From Nitrospira sp. ST-bin5 (lineage in GTDB: Bacteria; Nitrospirota; Nitrospiria; Nitrospirales; Nitrospiraceae), in NCBI GenBank assembly GCA_002083555.1, contig MSXN01000007.1, positions 294,609-358,608 of the forward strand: 64,000 nt of DNA, written 5' to 3'. A program made the position numbers and the translations under genes. Below, in pieces: positions 35,242-43,370 of the stretch. Within the stretch, counting starts at the first letter, position 1; every line of letters starts with the position of its first letter. The notes below the pieces were generated by a model that worked only from the letters and a program-made list of their open reading frames with translations, made no database searches and was not told where the DNA came from.

Positions 35242-35744
35242 ATATCGTGCTGATCGGATATCGTGGGACGGGGAAAAGTACGGTTGGGAAAGTACTGGCT
35301 GCGAGGCTCGGATGGCCGCAGGTCTCGACTGATGCGGAAATTGTTCGAGGGGCTGGGCGATCAGTTCCGGAGATAGTCGCGCAGCATGGGTGGGAACATT
35401 TCCGCGATCTTGAATCAACGGTCTGCCGGGAATTTTCCGCACAAGATAGATTGATCATCGATACGGGTGGAGGGGCGATCCTTCGTCAAGAGAACGTGGA
35501 TTGTTTGAAGAAGAACGGCGTGCTGTTTTGGCTGACCGCTTCTATCGGGACGATCGCCTCGCGCATCGGGCGTGACACTCAGCGCCCATCACTGACGGGC
35601 ACCAAATCATTCGTTGAGGAGATTGAGGAAGTCCTGGCGGTGCGAACGCCCAAATATCGGGAGGCTGCCGACCATATTGTGCCTACCGATGGATGTACCA
35701 TCAATCAAATCGTCGAGACGATTCTTTCTTCCGTCCAGCGGTAG
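35238..35744 (+). CDS. aroK: Shikimate kinase
   Basis: The 168-residue P-loop kinase phosphorylates shikimate. It has GYRGTGKSTVGK, STDAEIV (metal), the shikimate arginine in FRDLES, and DTGGGAILR. It starts within the aroE stop (ATGA). The gap to the tRNA gene is 94 nt. Confidence 0.95.
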   Translation: MNIVLIGYRGTGKSTVGKVLAARLGWPQVSTDAEIVRGAGRSVPEIVAQHGWEHFRDLESTVCREFSAQDRLIIDTGGGAILRQENVDCLKKNGVLFWLTASIGTIASRIGRDTQRPSLTGTKSFVEEIEEVLAVRTPKYREAADHIVPTDGCTINQIVETILSSVQR

Positions 35745-35799
35745 ATCGAGTAGGTCTCTATCTTCCGTGCTGAAGTATGGGGTGGTGCCCCGGTCATCC

Positions 35800-35828
35800 T
35801 TGACATTTCTGCTGAGGAAGTGATTGAA
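35800..35828 (+). promoter_or_regulatory. Promoter candidate for tRNA-Arg
   Basis: A perfect TTGACA (35800-35805) is followed after 17 nt by ATTGAA (35823-35828), a poor -10. Its place, 10 nt before the tRNA, is what one expects for a tRNA promoter. Confidence 0.45.
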
Positions 35829-35838
35829 CTGTCGTTGT

Positions 35839-35915
35839 GCGCCCGTAGCTCAATTGGATAGAGCATCGGACTTCGGATCCGGGGGTTGGGGGTTCAATTC
35901 CCTCCGGGCGCACCA
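35839..35915 (+). tRNA. tRNA-Arg (anticodon TCG)
   Basis: The 77-nt cloverleaf is complete. The acceptor GCGCCCG pairs with CGGGCGC, the D arm is GCTC/GAGC, and the anticodon stem TCGGA/TCCGG encloses the loop CTTCGGA (anticodon TCG). A 5-nt variable region precedes the T arm GGGGG/CCCTC with loop TTCAATT. The discriminator is A and CCA is encoded. It would read CGN arginine codons. Confidence 0.97.
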
Positions 35916-36265
35916 CTCGCATTGAGGGACTGACTGCTAAGTGATTGACAAGTAAGAAGTGTATCCTGCCCGGTGTTTTTAATTCCCTATTAGCTCACAC
36001 GCCCTATCTCCCGCCAACGGGGAATAGTATTCAGATAGCCCCTGCCCTAAAATAAAAATAGTTCTGGCGGGGGTGTTCCATGGGTGGTTATTGCCGAAAA
36101 GAGAGACATGGAAGAAAGCGGTCTGGTAAGCTTCTAACATCAGCTCGGTGGCGATGGACGCGTTCCTGCCCTTGCTGTGGTCGGATCCTCCAGAAAGAAG
36201 AGCCCATGGGTGCCTGGTACTGCACATGTGGATGGCAGTGTGGGTAAATAGATTGGGAGGGAGCG
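35916..36265. other. 350-bp stretch after tRNA-Arg without a supported gene
   Basis: The sequence is slightly A/T-richer than its surroundings. Minus-strand frames of 85 and 118 codons overlap each other here and have no ribosome site. An inverted pair of the CCCGCCA/TGGCGGG type (near 36012 and 36065) with a 45-nt spacer is the only structure seen. No repeat of the tRNA 3' end was found that would mark an integration site. Confidence 0.45.
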
Positions 36266-36409
36266 ATGATGATCCCCGTATTGCATGAGGTAAAGGCAGG
36301 TTTTCTTCTTGCTGTGGGTCTTGCGATGCTGGCATTAATCTGCACTGTTGCGGGGTTGGGGACGGTTATGCGACCGGCCCGGTGGTCGGACCGTAAGGTT
36401 TCACGCTAG
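36266..36409 (+). CDS. Small single-pass membrane protein, 47 aa
   Basis: The ATG at 36266 is preceded by a strong GGGAGGGAG. The protein begins MMIPVLHEVKAG, has one hydrophobic helix (about 12-33, FLLAVGLAMLALICTVAGLG) and a basic tail ending RWSDRKVSR, giving an inside-positive C-terminus. It is too short for a family call. The strong ribosome site and clean topology make it a credible gene in an otherwise empty stretch. Confidence 0.55.
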   Translation: MMIPVLHEVKAGFLLAVGLAMLALICTVAGLGTVMRPARWSDRKVSR

Positions 36410-36808
36410 TTAAGGCGTCGTCGTGTAACTCGGTATCTCGTCCGCTCCGTGCTCTCTTATAACGCCGGGGTGTCTTCTCTTCGGTTGTCTACAGTTCTCA
36501 AGTGTCAGCGTTTCCCCCAATAATTTAATGGCTTGCGGCTGCTTAGCGTCAGTCCCTCCGAGGTCGTTCTAATCAGATTATTCTGGCCCCTGCAATCCCC
36601 GTTCAACTCTATCGCTAAATACCCAACGGCGGCCCCCTCTCGGGGAAGACAATTCTGAACCTGGTGCTATAGTTGATCTAACGATTTGCACTGATCGTCT
36701 TTACGCAGGGACGCCGAGCCCACTTGCAGAATTCTGAGATTCACACGCATTCGAAAAGAGGCTCTGACGATCGCATCACGATAGGAATAATTAACTGAGG
36801 AGAATTGT
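36410..36808. other. 399-bp leader region before the Pal-like gene, no gene seen
   Basis: The region holds many stops in all frames. The one clear signal is the extended -10 at 36665-36673. The remainder shows nothing that can be named. Confidence 0.45.
36665..36673 (+). promoter_or_regulatory. Extended -10 promoter candidate for the Pal-like lipoprotein
   Basis: TGCTATAGT matches an extended -10 (TGn + TATAGT at 36668-36673) without a good -35. The same 10-nt string TGCTATAGTT occurs at 41108 upstream of another gene. The leader to 36809 would be about 130 nt. Confidence 0.45.
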
Positions 36809-37477
36809 ATGACGGGAAGAAATGCTTCTATAACCAGTGTGGTCATGCTGGGTGTAGTCATGATTGTGAGTCAGGGTTGCGGGATGAAATGGCTTCAGTC
36901 CGACGGAGAAGTCTCGTCGGCACAGTCTGACAAGTCAAAAAACTGGAATGGAGAAGGCGTCAATCCCAATTTCCCTGGCATGGCCCGTGGGGGGGCTTCA
37001 GGCGAACTCAGAGGGTTTTCTCAGAATCCCGATGAAGAGCGACTGGCCCATAGCGGCTATCGAGCTTCGCTGAATCCTTCCGATGGCGCCGTAAGACGGC
37101 GCGCCGAATTGACGAAGGAAGAGAAGGCAGCCATTGAAGCAGGACTCCAGGACGTATTTTTTGGTTACGATCAGTGGACCGTATCCGATGCCGCCATGGA
37201 AGCGCTGAATCGCGATGCAAGCTGGTTGAAAGATCATCCTGGTGCCGTCCTGAAAATTGAAGGCCATTGTGACGAGCGAGGAACGACCGATTACAACATG
37301 GTTCTTGGCGACAAGCGGGCGAAGGCAGCAAAGACATACCTTCATGAAGCCGGGATCAGTCCCAAGCAGGTCGCCATTGTATCATTCGGTAAAGAGCAGC
37401 CGTTTTGCTTTGACCATGCCGAGTCATGCTACCAGCAAAATCGCCGTGGACACATGTTGCTTCAGGTGAAGCAGTAG
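36809..37477 (+). CDS. Peptidoglycan-associated (OmpA/Pal-family) outer membrane lipoprotein
   Basis: The 222-residue protein has a signal peptide with a lipobox-like VSQGC (Cys at about 24), a low-complexity spacer of about 80 residues, and an OmpA/Pal domain (about 105-220). Typical Pal features are VFFGYDQWTV, LKIEGHCDERGTTDYN and LGDKRAKAAKTYL. Two extra cysteines (CFDHAESC) replace the usual end of the domain. Pal ties the outer membrane to peptidoglycan, usually with Tol proteins; tol genes are not seen here. GAGGAG lies 6 nt before the ATG. Confidence 0.9.
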   Translation: MTGRNASITSVVMLGVVMIVSQGCGMKWLQSDGEVSSAQSDKSKNWNGEGVNPNFPGMARGGASGELRGFSQNPDEERLAHSGYRASLNPSDGAVRRRAELTKEEKAAIEAGLQDVFFGYDQWTVSDAAMEALNRDASWLKDHPGAVLKIEGHCDERGTTDYNMVLGDKRAKAAKTYLHEAGISPKQVAIVSFGKEQPFCFDHAESCYQQNRRGHMLLQVKQ

Positions 37478-37498
37478 AAGGTCAGAGTTCATTTCATC

Positions 37499-37552
37499 GC
37501 GAGGCGTCCTTCGCAAGATCATGCAGAGGGATGCCTCGCTTAAGAATTCTTT
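37499..37552 (+). terminator. Terminator after the Pal-like gene
   Basis: An 11-bp stem with one G-T pair (GCGAGGCGTCC at 37499-37509, GGATGCCTCGC at 37529-37539) has a 19-nt loop and is followed by TTAAGAATTCTTT. It starts 22 nt after the stop. Confidence 0.6.
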
Positions 37553-37579
37553 GGTTAAACCGCCACGCAGCTTGCCGAT

Positions 37580-37981
37580 ATGCCAATTTCAGCGCTGAAA
37601 AAAATGGCCTCGCTGCTCAAGTCTGAGAAGAAGTCGACGGAGACCGTCTTCTCGAGTCCTGATGAGCGTCGGAATCAACCTCGCTTTACCACGCAGTTTC
37701 GAAGCACCTTCTCGGGCGGCCCAAATGAAGGGAATGGACGAACGCTCGATCTGTCTGTCGGAGGGTGCAAGATCGAAAGTGGAACGGTTGTCGGCCAAGG
37801 GGATAAGTTTGAATGTCGTCTTCATATTCCAGACCTCGATTGGCCGATCATGATCGATGAAGCGATCGTTCGCTGGGTTGAGGGAAAGACATTTGGGTTG
37901 GCTTTCACACGCATCAGGTCGGGAGAGCAAGATAAAATCACTGCCATTATCAGCAAGATTGAGCAGCAACAGCAGGCCTGA
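37580..37981 (+). CDS. PilZ-domain protein
   Basis: The 133-residue protein is essentially one PilZ domain, the c-di-GMP-binding fold. The arginine motif RRNQPR (about 31-36) and D-L-S-V-G-G (about 55-60) needed for ligand binding are both present. Single-domain PilZ proteins act as adaptors that change partner activity when c-di-GMP binds. The start is uncertain: ATG at 37580 lacks a ribosome site, and an ATG at 37604 is possible. Confidence 0.85.
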   Translation: MPISALKKMASLLKSEKKSTETVFSSPDERRNQPRFTTQFRSTFSGGPNEGNGRTLDLSVGGCKIESGTVVGQGDKFECRLHIPDLDWPIMIDEAIVRWVEGKTFGLAFTRIRSGEQDKITAIISKIEQQQQA

Positions 37982-38273
37982 CCTCTCCCCATCGTCGCCC
38001 ATCCGCCTCGGCAATCATACGTGCCGGATTCTCTTCCTTCCCCTAGCTGCATCTCCAGGCGTGACAACTCTCGGCTGAACCATTGTCGTCGAGAGGCGGT
38101 CACTACTTGGCTTGGGGTACCAGCTCGCGCACATTATGAGGGGGACTACCGATTGACATGCTCCCTCTCGCTGTAACAAAGTACCGCCACTAGACAGGAT
38201 GAAACGGAGAGTCCCTTCGTGGCCCTCGTTCTCAGCCTTTTCATTTTTGCAGGGGAACCGAAAGGAGTGTGGA

Positions 38274-38435
38274 GTGGAGCAACGGTATGCGATTACAGTC
38301 AAGTTCTTGGTCAACGCTGATTCGGCTGAAGATGCTGAGGAAATGATAGAAACTGCCTGTGAAAAGGCGACTGCCGCATTTCCAGAAATGAGCTATGAGG
38401 GGATCGAGGATATTGAAGAGGAAGAAGACGACTAA
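38274..38435 (+). CDS. Small acidic protein, 53 aa, unknown
   Basis: GTG at 38274 is fixed by AAAGGAG 6 nt upstream. The protein starts VEQRYAITVKFLVNADSAED, a beta-alpha pattern like half of a ferredoxin-like fold, and ends in a run of Asp and Glu. A longer in-frame start (38199) has no ribosome site. Upstream a TTGACA at 38153-38158 with a poor -10 (TAACAA) may be its promoter; the rest of the 292-bp gap from 37982 shows nothing else. Confidence 0.6.
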   Translation: MEQRYAITVKFLVNADSAEDAEEMIETACEKATAAFPEMSYEGIEDIEEEEDD

Positions 38436-38518
38436 TATGCCGGAAAGCCTGACGCCATGAAGGCACGCGGTCGATTTGGAAACGGACAACTGGGGCACGG
38501 TGGGAGGACGGCTGCGCG

Positions 38519-39061
38519 ATGAGCACCGGAAGCGAAGTCATCACTCTGGCGGGCGGGTGCTTCTGGTGTCTGGAGGCGGTCTATGACCAAATCAAGGGCG
38601 TCCTCTCGGTTGAATCCGGGTATATCGGAGGCGCCCTTGAGAATCCTTCGTACGAAGCGGTATGCGGTGGAAGGACAGGCCATGCCGAAGCGGTGCGAGT
38701 CACCTATGATCCCTCGCTGATTTCGTGTCGGGAGTTGATCGAGATCTTTTTCTCGATCCATGACCCCACGACGCTGAATCGCCAAGGCAACGACGAAGGC
38801 ACGCAGTATCGTTCCGCCATTTTCTACCATTCACCCGAGCAGCGGCAAGTGGCTGAGGCCGTCAAGGCGGCGATTATTGCCCAAGCTGTATACCCTAACC
38901 CGGTGGTGACCGAGATCGTCGCTGCGACAACCTGGTACGAGGCTGAACGATACCATCAGGAATATTTCGCCAGAAATCCGCTCCAAGGGTACTGCCAATT
39001 TGTTGTCAGTCCGAAGGTAGCCAAATTTCGGAAGCAGTTTGTATCGAAACTGAAACCCTAG
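38519..39061 (+). CDS. msrA: Peptide-methionine (S)-S-oxide reductase
   Basis: The 180-residue enzyme repairs oxidised methionine in proteins. The catalytic Cys14 stands in GGCFWCLEA, and the family blocks GYIGG, THPTxxNxQ-like (here TTLNRQGNDEGTQYRS) and YHQEYF are present. No MsrB domain is fused, and the recycling cysteines near the C-terminus are few (YCQF). Confidence 0.95.
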   Translation: MSTGSEVITLAGGCFWCLEAVYDQIKGVLSVESGYIGGALENPSYEAVCGGRTGHAEAVRVTYDPSLISCRELIEIFFSIHDPTTLNRQGNDEGTQYRSAIFYHSPEQRQVAEAVKAAIIAQAVYPNPVVTEIVAATTWYEAERYHQEYFARNPLQGYCQFVVSPKVAKFRKQFVSKLKP

Positions 39062-39074
39062 CAGCTGAGCTGAG

Positions 39075-39509
39075 TCAGCTCCTCCAAAGATCGGTCAGCA
39101 GTCGCTGCGGCAGATTCCAGAGGACGGGCTTCTGAACCATCTGGCGAATCTTGATGTGCACTTGTGCATGGATCCGACAGAACGGCCATTCGGCGTCAGG
39201 ATTGCCTTGTACGGTAGCGAGGATATCACCGTCCGGGTCTTCGTACGGCAGCGCTAAAACAATCAACGGGCTATCGGGGTCGAGCAGGCAGGTGTTGCGT
39301 ACCTGTGGACCAAGAGTCGCGAGGGGATCCGCGATAACGACTTGCTGCTGGCCATGAGAGAAAATAGTGTCCCCTGTGCGCAGCGGGCCCGATGGCGCCT
39401 GTGAGTATATAATCAGCGGGGCTGCAAGGATGATGGTGATCGCAAGCCCCATTGACCAGAGCGGAGGGTCGGAGCTTCTGTTGTCATCAGAATCAGGCGA
39501 GGCGCTCAT
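39075..39509 (-). CDS. Single-pass membrane protein with periplasmic domain, unknown
   Basis: The 144-residue protein has a cytoplasmic polar start, one TM helix (about 19-36, MGLAITIILAAPLIIYS) and a roughly 105-residue outer domain with three cysteines. It stands 59 nt downstream of ttcA on the same strand, so it may be cotranscribed. The family is not recognised. Confidence 0.6.
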   Translation of the reverse strand: MSASPDSDDNRSSDPPLWSMGLAITIILAAPLIIYSQAPSGPLRTGDTIFSHGQQQVVIADPLATLGPQVRNTCLLDPDSPLIVLALPYEDPDGDILATVQGNPDAEWPFCRIHAQVHIKIRQMVQKPVLWNLPQRLLTDLWRS

Positions 39510-39568
39510 CTATTAACCATGTTCGAGGTGGCTGGGATCGCCGCTGAGGTCAATGCACTGCGTGGATG

Positions 39569-40441
39569 CTATTGCGGTGGAAGTTCTTCCGCATCCAGCC
39601 AGGCGTCGCCTTCGCCGGTGTTTTCCGGAGCCGTCCGAAGCGTTCGAAAATCGAAGAGACGTTGATCCATGAGAAGCGCCGGGGCGACGTTGGCGATCGC
39701 CGCCGCGATGCTGTCAGAGCAGCCGGGGGATCGTGTCTCCCACTGACGGAGCAGCGCCTTCACTTCCTTCCGCTTTAGATCCTCTTGAGACCCGCATAGA
39801 TCACAGGGGATGATCGGAAATCTTCGGAGTTCCGCGTATCGGGCCAGGTCTACTTCCTTCACAAGGGCGAGTGGTCGGATGACAAGATGCCGTCCATCTT
39901 TCGATCGGAGCTTGGGCGGCATGGCCTTGAGCTTACCTGTGTACAGGAGGTTCAGGAACAGTGTTTCATTGATGTCATCCCGGTGGTGGCCGAGTGCGAT
40001 CTTGGTGGCGCCCAATTCAGAGGCGATTCGATAGAGGTGTCCGCGTCTGAGTCGCGAACAGAGAGAGCACGTCGTCTGGCCCTCAGGGATCAGACGCTTC
40101 ACGATGGAGTAGGTGTCGCGCGTTTCAATGTGAAAGGGAATGCCCCGGTTCGTCAGGTACTCCGGAAGAATGTGGGCAGGAAAGCCTGGTTGCTTTTGGT
40201 CCAAGTTGACCGCAACGAGATCAAAGTGTATTGGTGCCCGCTGTTGCAGGAGCAGCAGGATGTCCAGGAGGCCGTAACTATCCTTCCCGCCGGACAGGCA
40301 GACCATGATCTTATCCCCGTCTTCAATCAGCCGATAGTCGGCAATGGCTTGGCCGACTTGGCGACAGAGACGGGTCTGGACCTTTTCAGTCTCCTCGTCT
40401 AATTTTATGAGCGGCGTGGCGGACACGGGTAATGACGACAT
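39569..40441 (-). CDS. ttcA: tRNA 2-thiocytidine(32) synthetase
   Basis: The 290-residue PP-loop enzyme thiolates C32 of some tRNAs using ATP and a [4Fe-4S] cluster. Visible are SGGKDS (50-55), the CSLC pair (125, 128) and GHHRDD; a third cluster cysteine is likely in IPCDLCGSQ. It is slightly longer at the C-terminus than E. coli TtcA's core, with a disordered tail. It diverges from the phosphatase gene at 40504. Confidence 0.93.
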   Translation of the reverse strand: MSSLPVSATPLIKLDEETEKVQTRLCRQVGQAIADYRLIEDGDKIMVCLSGGKDSYGLLDILLLLQQRAPIHFDLVAVNLDQKQPGFPAHILPEYLTNRGIPFHIETRDTYSIVKRLIPEGQTTCSLCSRLRRGHLYRIASELGATKIALGHHRDDINETLFLNLLYTGKLKAMPPKLRSKDGRHLVIRPLALVKEVDLARYAELRRFPIIPCDLCGSQEDLKRKEVKALLRQWETRSPGCSDSIAAAIANVAPALLMDQRLFDFRTLRTAPENTGEGDAWLDAEELPPQ

Positions 40442-40503
40442 AGATACGATTGTACCTGCTCAATAATCCGGCTGTCGATGGTGCAGCGATATGGAGGGCC
40501 AGC

Positions 40504-40989
40504 ATGGCGGACGATGCAATGAAGTCGATCCTCTTCGTCTGTACGGGCAACATCTTTCGAAGCCTGATAGCGGAATATGCGCTCAAACAGTTTCTCGGTG
40601 GGGCAGGTATGTATGTCGTTGGATCGGCCGGGATTGAGGCCAAGCCACAATCGATCCACCCCCTCGTACGCGTCAGACTCCTGGAACGGGGAGTCGACCC
40701 GGCCGGGCACGTGCAACGGAAGCTGTCGCCGTTGTTACTCGACCAGGCCGCCTGTGTCGTCGCGATGGGGCGTGATCATCAAGCCGCCGTACAGTGATTG
40801 TTCGGGGTGTCCGCTCCCCTGTTCAATCAACTCTGCTTTGAGCGCGACGAGCCGATTCTTGATGTGCACGAGGCGCTGCCTGATTGGGAACGAAATGAGG
40901 ATCTGGCCCGTGCGTATGTGCTATCGGTCGTCGATCACATATGCGATGCGATCCCGCACTTCGCAGCCCGATTGCCGCGTCTTCGATAA
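40504..40989 (+). pseudogene. Low-molecular-weight protein tyrosine phosphatase, interrupted by one in-frame TGA
   Basis: The frame opens at an ATG with GGAGG 6 nt upstream and encodes the LMW-PTP active loop CTGNIFRS (Cys13, CX5R), VGSAGIEAKP and VVAMGRDHQ. A TGA at 40795-40797 (codon 98) stops it, but the same frame continues with matching sequence: DEPILDVHEALPDWE, then a final helix to a TAA at 40989. Total length, 161 codons, is right for the family. One C-to-T change (CGA to TGA) would explain it. A truncated protein of 97 residues would lack the catalytic Asp loop. Sequencing error is the alternative. Confidence 0.8.
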
Positions 40990-41107
40990 TTTTCGCCGGC
41001 AGATCACGCGCTGTAGTTCATTCTTGTACTGTGAGTGACAAATTCTTCCTCTTCGCTCTCACAAATCCCCGTCAGTATTCCCCGCATCCGACGAATTTCA
41101 TTTCGGA

Positions 41108-41116
41108 TGCTATAGT
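41108..41116 (+). promoter_or_regulatory. Extended -10 promoter candidate for the metallopeptidase/ATP-grasp pair
   Basis: TGCTATAGT (TATAGT at 41111-41116) lies 48 nt before the ATG, without a good -35. It repeats the element at 36665. Confidence 0.45.
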
Positions 41117-41163
41117 TTCTCAAGGAGTCCAGATATTTTGTCGAGAATGGACGAGACGGTTGC

Positions 41164-42228
41164 ATGATGCATCGATCAGCGCTTGAAATAACCAAACATC
41201 CCGCACATGACGTGAAGGATCCGGAGTGGGTCGGGTGGTCTGACGACCAGTTGTTGGATCTCCCGATGGGACGGCTCAATCTGGAGATCAAGGGAGGTTT
41301 TCTGGAAGGCCCGATTGCCGAGTTGGACCGTGAGCTGGAAGCCCGGCGGTTGCGATTTCGTCCACACTACTGGTTATCGAATGAGTGGTTCACCCCGGAT
41401 GGTATTCCGGGCATTGCCATTCCGTTCTATCTGGCGCATCCGCGTCTGGCAAAGCTGGAGTTGGCACAGATGCTTGAAGTGGAAGGGGGGTCGCCAGACT
41501 GGTGTCTGCGGATTCTGCGGCATGAAGCCGGACACGCGATTGAAAATGCCTATCGCATCCGTCGTCGTCGCACCCGGCAAGCTATCTTTGGGAAGTCGTC
41601 CCAGGCCTATCCCAAGTACTACAGTCCCAGGCCCTACAGCCGGAGTTTTGTCCGGCATCTCGATGTCTGGTACGCCCAGAGTCATCCGGACGAAGACTTC
41701 GCCGAGACGTTCGCCGTATGGTTGACGCCGGATTCCACCTGGCATGACCGGTATCGCGGGTGGCCGGTGCTGAAGAAGCTGAAATATGTCGATGCGTTGA
41801 TGCAAGAGTTAGCCGAGGTCGAGCCGACGGTCGTGACCACTGAAGAGATTGATCCGCTTTCGAGCCTCAAGAAGACGCTCCGTGAACATTACGAGCAAAA
41901 GCGTGCCCACTATGGCGTGGAACATTCCCTCCTCTACGATCCCGACCTCAAGCGGCTGTTTTCGGAAGGGACGGCACAACCGGGTAAGCCCAGCGCCGCG
42001 ACCTTTCTCAACCGATTTCGACGGGAGGTGCGCCGCAAGGTGGCGAGTTGGACCGGTGAGTATCAGTACACGATTGACCAGGTGCTGGAGGACATGATCC
42101 AACGGTGTCGTCAATTGGATTTGTGCCTGTCGGTGGCGGAGGAGCAGGCCAAGCTGGACTTCACCATCCTGCTGACGGTGCACACCATGAATTATCTTCG
42201 CAGCGGCCGGCATCGGGTGGCGCTATGA
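41164..42228 (+). CDS. Putative zinc metallopeptidase (HExxH), cytoplasmic
   Basis: The 354-residue protein carries HEAGH (H120, E121, H124) in RILRHEAGHAIE and a downstream ETFA (E181) within DEDFAETFAVWLTP, a plausible third zinc ligand as in gluzincins. Just after it come two acidic/basic helices. It matches the kind of family called putative zinc-binding metallopeptidases, without known substrate. No signal peptide or membrane segment is seen, so it acts inside the cell. The last codons overlap the ATP-grasp gene (ATGA), which suggests a fixed functional pair. Confidence 0.8.
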   Translation: MMHRSALEITKHPAHDVKDPEWVGWSDDQLLDLPMGRLNLEIKGGFLEGPIAELDRELEARRLRFRPHYWLSNEWFTPDGIPGIAIPFYLAHPRLAKLELAQMLEVEGGSPDWCLRILRHEAGHAIENAYRIRRRRTRQAIFGKSSQAYPKYYSPRPYSRSFVRHLDVWYAQSHPDEDFAETFAVWLTPDSTWHDRYRGWPVLKKLKYVDALMQELAEVEPTVVTTEEIDPLSSLKKTLREHYEQKRAHYGVEHSLLYDPDLKRLFSEGTAQPGKPSAATFLNRFRREVRRKVASWTGEYQYTIDQVLEDMIQRCRQLDLCLSVAEEQAKLDFTILLTVHTMNYLRSGRHRVAL

Positions 42229-43247
42229 GGAAGCTCCGGATTCTCGTCCTCATGCATGAAGATCTCGTTCCTCCCGATCAACTCAACGGTATTGACCTGA
42301 GCAAGGCCGGATGGAAGACAGAATATGATGTTGTGTCGACACTCAGGAAGTTGGGCCATGATGTCCATCCGCTCGGCGTCAGGAGCGATCTGGGAGTCAT
42401 CCGGACGGCGATCGAAGAATGGCGTCCGCACATTGCGTTCAATTTGCTCGAAGAATTCGACGGAGTCTCAGTGTATGACCAGAACGTCGTGTCCTATCTC
42501 GAACTGCTTCACGTGCCCTATACCGGCTGCAATCCCCGAGGACTTATGCTGGCGCGCGATAAAGCCCTGACGAAAAAGGTGCTGTCCTATCACCGTATTC
42601 CCTATCCCGACTTCATGGTCGTGCCGCAAGGCCGGAGCGCCAAGCGCCCCAAAGAATTGGCGTTTCCCCTTATCGTCAAATCCGTCAGTGAAGAGGCGTC
42701 ATTGGGGATCTCGCAGGCATCGATCGTAGAAGATGATGAAAAGCTCAAGGAGCGGATCGCCTTCATCCATCAGAGCGTGGGGACCGGTGCGCTAGTCGAA
42801 CGCTATATTGAAGGACGTGAATTCTATGTTGGGATTTTGGGCAACGGTCATCTTCAGGTGTTGCCTGTGTGGGAATTGATCATGGATAGGCTTCCGGAAG
42901 ATGCCAGGCGTATCGCCACTCAGCGGGTCAAGTGGAGCCGGAAGTATCAGGACAAGTATGGCATCACGTCGCAAGAGGCGAAGAATTTACCGGATGGCAA
43001 AGCAGAAGAAATTCAGCACCTCGCCAAGCGGGTATATCGAGCTCTGGGACTCAGCGGGTATGCGCGAATCGATGTCCGCATGGATGCGGAAGGAAAGGTG
43101 TATGTGCTTGAGGCCAATCCCAACCCGCAAATCGCGCATGAGGAAGATTTCGCCGATTCTGCCGAGAAGGCCGACTATAGCTACAAAGACCTGCTCCAGG
43201 AACTGCTGAATGTCGGCCTGCGCTGGCAGCCGGCCAAAGCCGCGTAG
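42225..43247 (+). CDS. ATP-grasp ligase, D-Ala-D-Ala ligase-like
   Basis: The 340-residue enzyme has the three-part ATP-grasp fold. The N-terminal part includes MHEDLVPPDQ and YTGCNPRGLMLARDKALTKK. The ATP site includes LIVKSVSEEASLGIS and ALVERYIEGREFYVGIL. A metal site is seen near YARIDVRMDAEGKVYVLEANPNP. This resembles D-alanine ligases, but the substrate loop is different, so a carboxylate-amine ligation with another substrate is likely. The start is set at 42225 by the ATGA overlap. Real peptidoglycan ligases usually stand in the mur cluster, not here. Confidence 0.85.
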   Translation: MRKLRILVLMHEDLVPPDQLNGIDLSKAGWKTEYDVVSTLRKLGHDVHPLGVRSDLGVIRTAIEEWRPHIAFNLLEEFDGVSVYDQNVVSYLELLHVPYTGCNPRGLMLARDKALTKKVLSYHRIPYPDFMVVPQGRSAKRPKELAFPLIVKSVSEEASLGISQASIVEDDEKLKERIAFIHQSVGTGALVERYIEGREFYVGILGNGHLQVLPVWELIMDRLPEDARRIATQRVKWSRKYQDKYGITSQEAKNLPDGKAEEIQHLAKRVYRALGLSGYARIDVRMDAEGKVYVLEANPNPQIAHEEDFADSAEKADYSYKDLLQELLNVGLRWQPAKAA

Positions 43248-43370
43248 TCCCTCGCAAGTAATTATCCATAGATCTTGAGAGAGAAATCAGCCGGTTCTCG
43301 GCCAGTTGAATTGCTGAGAGGCGATCGCTGTTTGCGATGCCGCTGGGAGGCAGGGAAGCAGGCCGTGAGT

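Noticed and set aside
35839..36808. Genomic island inserted at tRNA-Arg
   Set aside because: No integrase gene and no repeat of the tRNA 3' end was found within the window.
40795..40797. Selenocysteine or other recoding at the TGA in the phosphatase gene
   Set aside because: Relatives of this family have no Cys or Sec need at this place, no suitable stem-loop was noticed after it, and a CGA to TGA change explains it simply.
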